NCBI GenBank assembly: GCA_035392025.1
Contig: DAOPMC010000033.1
Span: 1-10,197 of the forward strand
Source of the DNA: DAOPMC01 sp035392025
GTDB taxonomy: Bacteria; Bacillota_I; Bacilli_A; RF39; UBA660
DNA length: 10,197 nucleotides
Direction of reading: 5' to 3'
Under the pieces are notes generated by a model, which saw nothing but the letters and a program-made list of their open reading frames with translations, was not told where the DNA came from and did no database searches. A program made the translations under genes and the position numbers. Below are positions 7,461 through 10,197 of the stretch, one piece after another. Numbering within the stretch: position 1 is the first letter of the stretch; the number at the start of each line of letters is the position of its first letter.

Positions 7461-8573
7461 CTATTTCTTTAAAGCATCAAGAATTTCAGCTTTTTTCATA
7501 GTTGAATAACCAGCAATACCATTTTCTTTTGCAACCTTTTTAAGTTCAGCAACCGTCATAGAATCATAGTCTGCGAACACTTCTTTTACTTCTTTTGCGG
7601 CTTTTTTAACTGTCTTTTTAATTTCTTTGACTGCTTTTTCTACTTTAGGAGTTGCCTTTTTTGCTTTTTCTTTAGTATCTGCTACTGCTTCTTTTACTTT
7701 ATCTGTTGCTTCTTCAGTTGCATTAATTATTTTTTCTTTTACTTCTTCTGCTTTATCCTTCACTTCTTCTACAGTTTCATTAACTTCTTGTTTAGCAACT
7801 TCAACTACTTCGGATATCGCTTTTTTTACTCTTTCCTTTTTAGTATCAGCTGTTCCATTTTTATCTTCTTCAGTAACATAATTTATCATTTCTAAATCAT
7901 TAACTTCTGCAATCGCATTAGCAAGCACACCAATAACAAGTTTTACTGCTCTTACTGCATCATCATTGGCTGGAATAACATAATCGACCATATCTGGGTC
8001 GCAATTGGTATCTACTATACCAAATACTGGAATATTAAGCTTCCTTGCTTCTTTAATCGCAGTTTCTTCAGTTTTTGGATCAACTATAATTAATGCACTA
8101 GGCATCTTTTTCATATTCCTAATACCATTTAAATATTTATTAAGTTTTTCATATTCTTTTTTGATACCAATAACTTCTTTTTTAGGCAATAACTCAAATG
8201 TTCCATCTTGTTCCATTGCCTCTATTTCTTCTAGTCTTCTAACTCTTGATTTGATAGTCTTGAAGTTGGTTAATGTTCCACCTAACCATCTCTCAGTTAC
8301 ATAAAATTGGTTAGTTCTTGTCGCTGATTCAATCATCGCTTCATTAGCTTGTTTTTTTGTACCAACAAACAAGAATGTTCCTTCATTTTGAGCAAGTTCT
8401 TTGATTGCTTCATAAGCCTCTTCTATTAATTTTTGGGTTTTTTGTAAATCAATTATATATATATCATCTCTTGATGTATAAATATACTCTTTCATTTTAG
8501 GATTCCATCTTCTTTTTTGATGTCCAAAATGGACTCCTGCTTCTAATAAATAATTCATTGACACTACTGTCAT
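7461..8573 (-). CDS. rpsB: 30S ribosomal protein S2 with a long C-terminal extension (370 aa)
   Basis: Residues 1 to about 234 are an ordinary S2, with the N-terminal AGVHFGHQKRRWNPKM and RWLGGTLTNF (95-104) and the VDPKTEETAIKEARKL block. S2 usually has about 230-260 residues, so this protein has over 100 extra. Residues about 235-336 are a Lys/Glu/Ala/Val-rich, probably helical linker, net acidic at first and strongly basic later. Residues 337-370 form a compact module resembling Rho_N/SAP helix-extended-loop-helix domains (SMTVAELKKVAKENGIAGY). The same module ends L20, encoded just upstream. The frame is unbroken and stops just before tsf, so the tail is real coding sequence and not readthrough. 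The SD GAAGGAGG lies directly before the ATG. Confidence 0.95.
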   Translation of the reverse strand: MTVVSMNYLLEAGVHFGHQKRRWNPKMKEYIYTSRDDIYIIDLQKTQKLIEEAYEAIKELAQNEGTFLFVGTKKQANEAMIESATRTNQFYVTERWLGGTLTNFKTIKSRVRRLEEIEAMEQDGTFELLPKKEVIGIKKEYEKLNKYLNGIRNMKKMPSALIIVDPKTEETAIKEARKLNIPVFGIVDTNCDPDMVDYVIPANDDAVRAVKLVIGVLANAIAEVNDLEMINYVTEEDKNGTADTKKERVKKAISEVVEVAKQEVNETVEEVKDKAEEVKEKIINATEEATDKVKEAVADTKEKAKKATPKVEKAVKEIKKTVKKAAKEVKEVFADYDSMTVAELKKVAKENGIAGYSTMKKAEILDALKK

Positions 8574-8613
8574 TTTAATTCCTCCTTCGTTTTTACTTCT
8601 ATTAATTTCAAAA

Positions 8614-8641
8614 TAATATCACCTATTGGCACTAGATATTA
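8614..8641 (-). other. Hairpin in the rplT-rpsB intergenic region
   Basis: On the minus strand TAATAT/ATATTA encloses CTA/TAG with a three-base bulge, followed by TTTTG. It could be a weak attenuator or processing site in the 84 bp between rplT and rpsB. No convincing promoter is visible there, so rpsB-tsf may be read from the infC promoter. Confidence 0.3.
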
Positions 8642-8657
8642 AAATTCATTAATATGT

Positions 8658-9182
8658 TTATTTTAAAGCTGCAAGTAAATCAGCTTTTTTCATAGTAGTG
8701 TATCCTTCGATACCTTTTTCTTTAGCAAGTTTCTTCAAATCTGCTACAGTCATGCTATTATGATCATTTTCATTTTTAGATGACTCTTCTTTTGTTATCT
8801 CTTTTTTAGTTTCTACCTTTGCTTTTGGTGCTTCACCTTTTCTAGCAATTTCTACTAAGTTAGCAAAAGCTTTTTTATCATTAATTGCAAGTTCAGCAAG
8901 CATCTTTCTATTAATAATGACTCCCGCTTTATTTAATCCTTCTATAAATCTAGAATAACTAATATTATTTTCTCTACATTCAGCATTAATTCTTACAATC
9001 CATAATTTTCTGAAATCTCTCTTCTTTTGTTTTCTATCACGAAAAGCATATTTACCAGAATGCATTAATTGCTCTTTAGCAGTTTTATATAATCTATGTT
9101 TACTACCAAAATATCCTTTTGCTTCTTTTAATACTTTTTTATGACTTTGTTTTGTTACAACAGCATTTTTAACTCTTGGCAT
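8658..9182 (-). CDS. rplT: 50S ribosomal protein L20 with a C-terminal Rho_N/SAP-like tail (174 aa)
   Basis: Residues 1-117 match L20 over its full normal length (about 118), with the basic N-terminal extension MPRVKNAVVTKQSHKK and the RDFRKLWIVRINAECR core that binds 23S rRNA. L20 is an early 50S assembly protein and in low-GC Gram-positives also represses its own operon through the leader RNA. A polar Lys/Glu linker (118-141) and a module at 142-174 (SMTVADLKKLAKEKGIEGY, then TTMKKADLLAALK) are extra. The module matches the end of S2 at 24 of 33 residues. The SD AAGGAGGAG is six nt before the ATG. The gene lies 21 bp after rpmI in the conserved infC-rpmI-rplT order. Confidence 0.95.
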   Translation of the reverse strand: MPRVKNAVVTKQSHKKVLKEAKGYFGSKHRLYKTAKEQLMHSGKYAFRDRKQKKRDFRKLWIVRINAECRENNISYSRFIEGLNKAGVIINRKMLAELAINDKKAFANLVEIARKGEAPKAKVETKKEITKEESSKNENDHNSMTVADLKKLAKEKGIEGYTTMKKADLLAALK

Positions 9183-9203
9183 TATAATCTCCTCCTTCTT
9201 AAA

Positions 9204-9395
9204 TTATTTAATTAATTGTTTTAGTCTTCTTCTATCTCCACGACTAAGAGCTACTTGTGTTCTTTTTTTACGATTTGTCCCGCTGGATTTCTTGCCTAAA
9301 TTATGGCGACTTCCAGGATGACCAATTGTAATTGTTCCACTTTTTCTAATATTTAGTACTTTTTTTGTACCCTTATGTGTTTTTAACTTTGGCAT
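9204..9395 (-). CDS. rpmI: 50S ribosomal protein L35 (63 aa)
   Basis: A small basic protein of the large subunit with the family start MPKLKTHKGTKK and the internal SGTITIGHPGSRHNL and GDRRRLKQL segments. The frame is open from a TTG at 9404 through a nearer ATG at 9401. The ATG at 9393-9395 is chosen because it gives the conserved MPK N-terminus and normal length. AAAGG lies about ten nt before it, close after the infC stop. It is the second gene of the infC operon. Confidence 0.95.
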   Translation of the reverse strand: MPKLKTHKGTKKVLNIRKSGTITIGHPGSRHNLGKKSSGTNRKKRTQVALSRGDRRRLKQLIK

Positions 9396-9410
9396 ATTCA
9401 TCAAACCTTT

Positions 9411-9935
9411 CTATTTTTCTTTTTTTGGTGCAAGGAATAAAAACATATTTCTTCCTTCAAATTTAGTTTTTTGCTCTACATCAGCAATATCTTTAGTACG
9501 CTCAACAAATCTATCTAATACTTCTCGTCCAAGCTCTGGGTGGGCCATTTGGCGGCCTTTAAAGCGAACTACAAGTTTAATACGATGCCCTTTTTCTATA
9601 TACTTAGATGCATTTCTTAATTTAGTTTCAAAGTCACCCACATCAATAACTGGTGTAAGACGATATTCTTTGATCTCCAAACTTGATGCTTTTTGCTTCT
9701 TGCTAGATTCTTTAATCTTCTTTTCTCTTTCATACTTGTACTTGTTATAGTCCATAATTTTGCATACTGGCGGATTGCCATTACTAATTAAGACCAAGTC
9801 AAGCCCAGCATAATTTGCAATAGTTAAAGCATCTGCTATTGCTTTTGTTCCTAATTGCTCCCCATTTGGGCCAATTACCATAACCTGCGAAAATCTAATT
9901 TGTTCATTGCGTAAAAGATCATTACCTTTTGCTAT
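9411..9935 (-). CDS. infC: Translation initiation factor IF-3 (174 aa), probable AUA start
   Basis: IF-3 binds the 30S subunit, prevents early 50S joining and rejects poor start codons. Both domains are present: the N-terminal domain (LLRNEQIRF, VIGPNGEQLG, PPVCKIMDY), a Lys-rich linker, and the C-terminal domain (DFETKLRNASKYIEKGHRIK, VRFKGRQMAHPELG). No ATG occurs near the 5' end. A TTG at 9948-9950 lies inside the SD itself and has no SD of its own. GGAGGTG (9948-9942) is six nt before ATA at 9933-9935, and starting there gives MAKGNDLLRNE, the usual length and N-terminus. Non-AUG starts such as AUU are known in infC and underlie autoregulation by IF-3, so AUA fits. First gene of infC-rpmI-rplT. 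Confidence 0.95.
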   Translation of the reverse strand: MAKGNDLLRNEQIRFSQVMVIGPNGEQLGTKAIADALTIANYAGLDLVLISNGNPPVCKIMDYNKYKYEREKKIKESSKKQKASSLEIKEYRLTPVIDVGDFETKLRNASKYIEKGHRIKLVVRFKGRQMAHPELGREVLDRFVERTKDIADVEQKTKFEGRNMFLFLAPKKEK

Positions 9936-9941
9936 ATAAAA

Positions 9942-9948
9942 CACCTCC
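9942..9948 (-). promoter_or_regulatory. Ribosome binding site that fixes the infC start
   Basis: GGAGGTG on the minus strand is a near-perfect SD placed six nt before ATA (9933-9935). It rules out the upstream TTG, which overlaps it, and supports a non-canonical AUA initiation codon. Confidence 0.75.
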
Positions 9949-9950
9949 AA

Positions 9951-10082
9951 TAATTATAAAAAGAGCACGAAATGTACTCTTTTAATCCACTCAAACAAAA
10001 CAATATAACTATTATTCTATTGGCTTTTTACCTATCACTTATGTGCAATCAGGTGGATTAATACATCTCTTTCCTTTTTTAC
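9951..10082 (-). promoter_or_regulatory. infC operon leader, L20-leader-like autoregulatory RNA
   Basis: The transcribed leader is about 148 nt long. TTAATCCAC (minus strand, near 10061-10053) is perfectly complementary to GTGGATTAA (9990-9982), making a 9-bp long-range helix next to the attenuator. Between them ACCT...AGGT frames an irregular hairpin with CAC-ATAA-GTG. In Bacillus subtilis the same operon is controlled by L20 binding to a leader that ends in a terminator. Position and layout match that class. A match to the Rfam L20 leader was not tested. Confidence 0.6.
9957..9983 (-). terminator. Attenuator hairpin just upstream of infC
   Basis: On the minus strand AAAAGAGTAC and GTGCTCTTTT form a 10-bp stem (one G-T pair) with loop ATTTC, and the T-tract overlaps the 3' arm. 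It lies about 22 nt before the infC start codon, downstream of the promoter, so it should work as a conditional terminator inside the leader. Its 5' arm abuts and slightly overlaps a long-range pairing element at 9982-9990. Confidence 0.75.
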
Positions 10083-10089
10083 ATAGTTA

Positions 10090-10118
10090 ATTATATGCAT
10101 TATTAGCTTATTTGTCAA
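10090..10118 (-). promoter_or_regulatory. Sigma-A promoter of infC-rpmI-rplT
   Basis: On the minus strand a perfect TTGACA (10118-10113), a 17-bp spacer and a perfect TATAAT (10095-10090) are present. The predicted start is near 10082-10084. This is the strongest promoter signal of the translation-gene block and may also serve rpsB-tsf. Confidence 0.92.
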
Positions 10119-10150
10119 CATTTTTATATTGTTCTTTAAATAAAATATGT

Positions 10151-10193
10151 TTATCTTATGATAATGTCTTAAGTGTTATCTTTAGAAAATGTC
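10151..10193. repeat. Two 18-bp direct repeats with 25-bp period upstream of the infC promoter
   Basis: The plus strand has TTATCTTATGATAATGTC at 10151-10168 and TTATCTTTAGAAAATGTC at 10176-10193, identical at 15 of 18 positions. The pair lies about 33 bp upstream of the -35 box and at the window edge. They could be binding sites for a regulator or the multiple transposase sites found at ends of some insertion sequences. No coding sequence is visible in this last 80 bp. Confidence 0.6.
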
Positions 10194-10197
10194 TCAC

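Noticed and set aside
1..10197. Use of a Mollicutes genetic code with TGA as Trp
   Set aside because: Trp is encoded by TGG throughout and no gene has an in-frame TGA. The eight stops are all TAA or TAG, but eight genes are too few to make TGA absence meaningful.
1..10197. CRISPR array, tRNA, rRNA or phage genes
   Set aside because: No regularly spaced repeats with unique spacers, cloverleaf-like sequence, rRNA signature or phage structural or integrase frame was seen on either strand.

Overview
The window is low-GC, standard-code bacterial DNA. Trp is TGG, there are no in-frame TGA codons, Shine-Dalgarno (SD) sites are strong, and sigma-A promoters are consensus-like. It carries housekeeping translation genes and a Gram-positive surface system (class B-like sortase plus a sorted adhesin). 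This points to a Firmicutes/Bacilli lineage, perhaps an uncultured gut relative of the Mollicutes. The assignment is inferred from style, not proven. All genes are on the minus strand, so transcription runs from right to left, and a 100-N run marks an assembly gap.

From right to left, a consensus promoter (TTGACA-17-TATAAT) drives a structured leader with an attenuator, then infC-rpmI-rplT, followed after 84 bp by rpsB-tsf and a terminator. infC most likely starts at AUA. The most unusual feature is in the ribosomal proteins. S2 and L20 both carry extra C-terminal tails ending in nearly the same ~33-residue SAP/Rho_N-like helical module (24 of 33 residues identical by hand count). In S2 the module sits behind a ~100-residue charged helical linker.

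Between tsf and frr, where pyrH commonly lies in Firmicutes, there is no intact gene. The 428 bp there hold a frameshifted remnant of a small membrane protein and two hairpins. frr and a DUF368/PopT-family polyprenyl-phosphate transporter form a short operon closed by a terminator.

The left third is a surface-adhesion operon. A consensus promoter is followed by a c-di-GMP-I (GEMM-I) riboswitch whose 3' end overlaps a terminator in an apparent ON configuration. Then come a class B-like sortase and, 2 nt after its stop, a very large adhesin. The adhesin has a signal peptide, three InlB-like repeats, a vWA domain with a MIDAS motif and a Trp-rich Cys-containing insert, a pilin-like domain, a cadherin-like Ig domain, five MucBP-like repeats and a sorting signal. 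The assembly gap lies in a perfect DNA repeat in the MucBP array and splits what is one gene. The logical reading is that intracellular c-di-GMP switches on a matched sortase and substrate.
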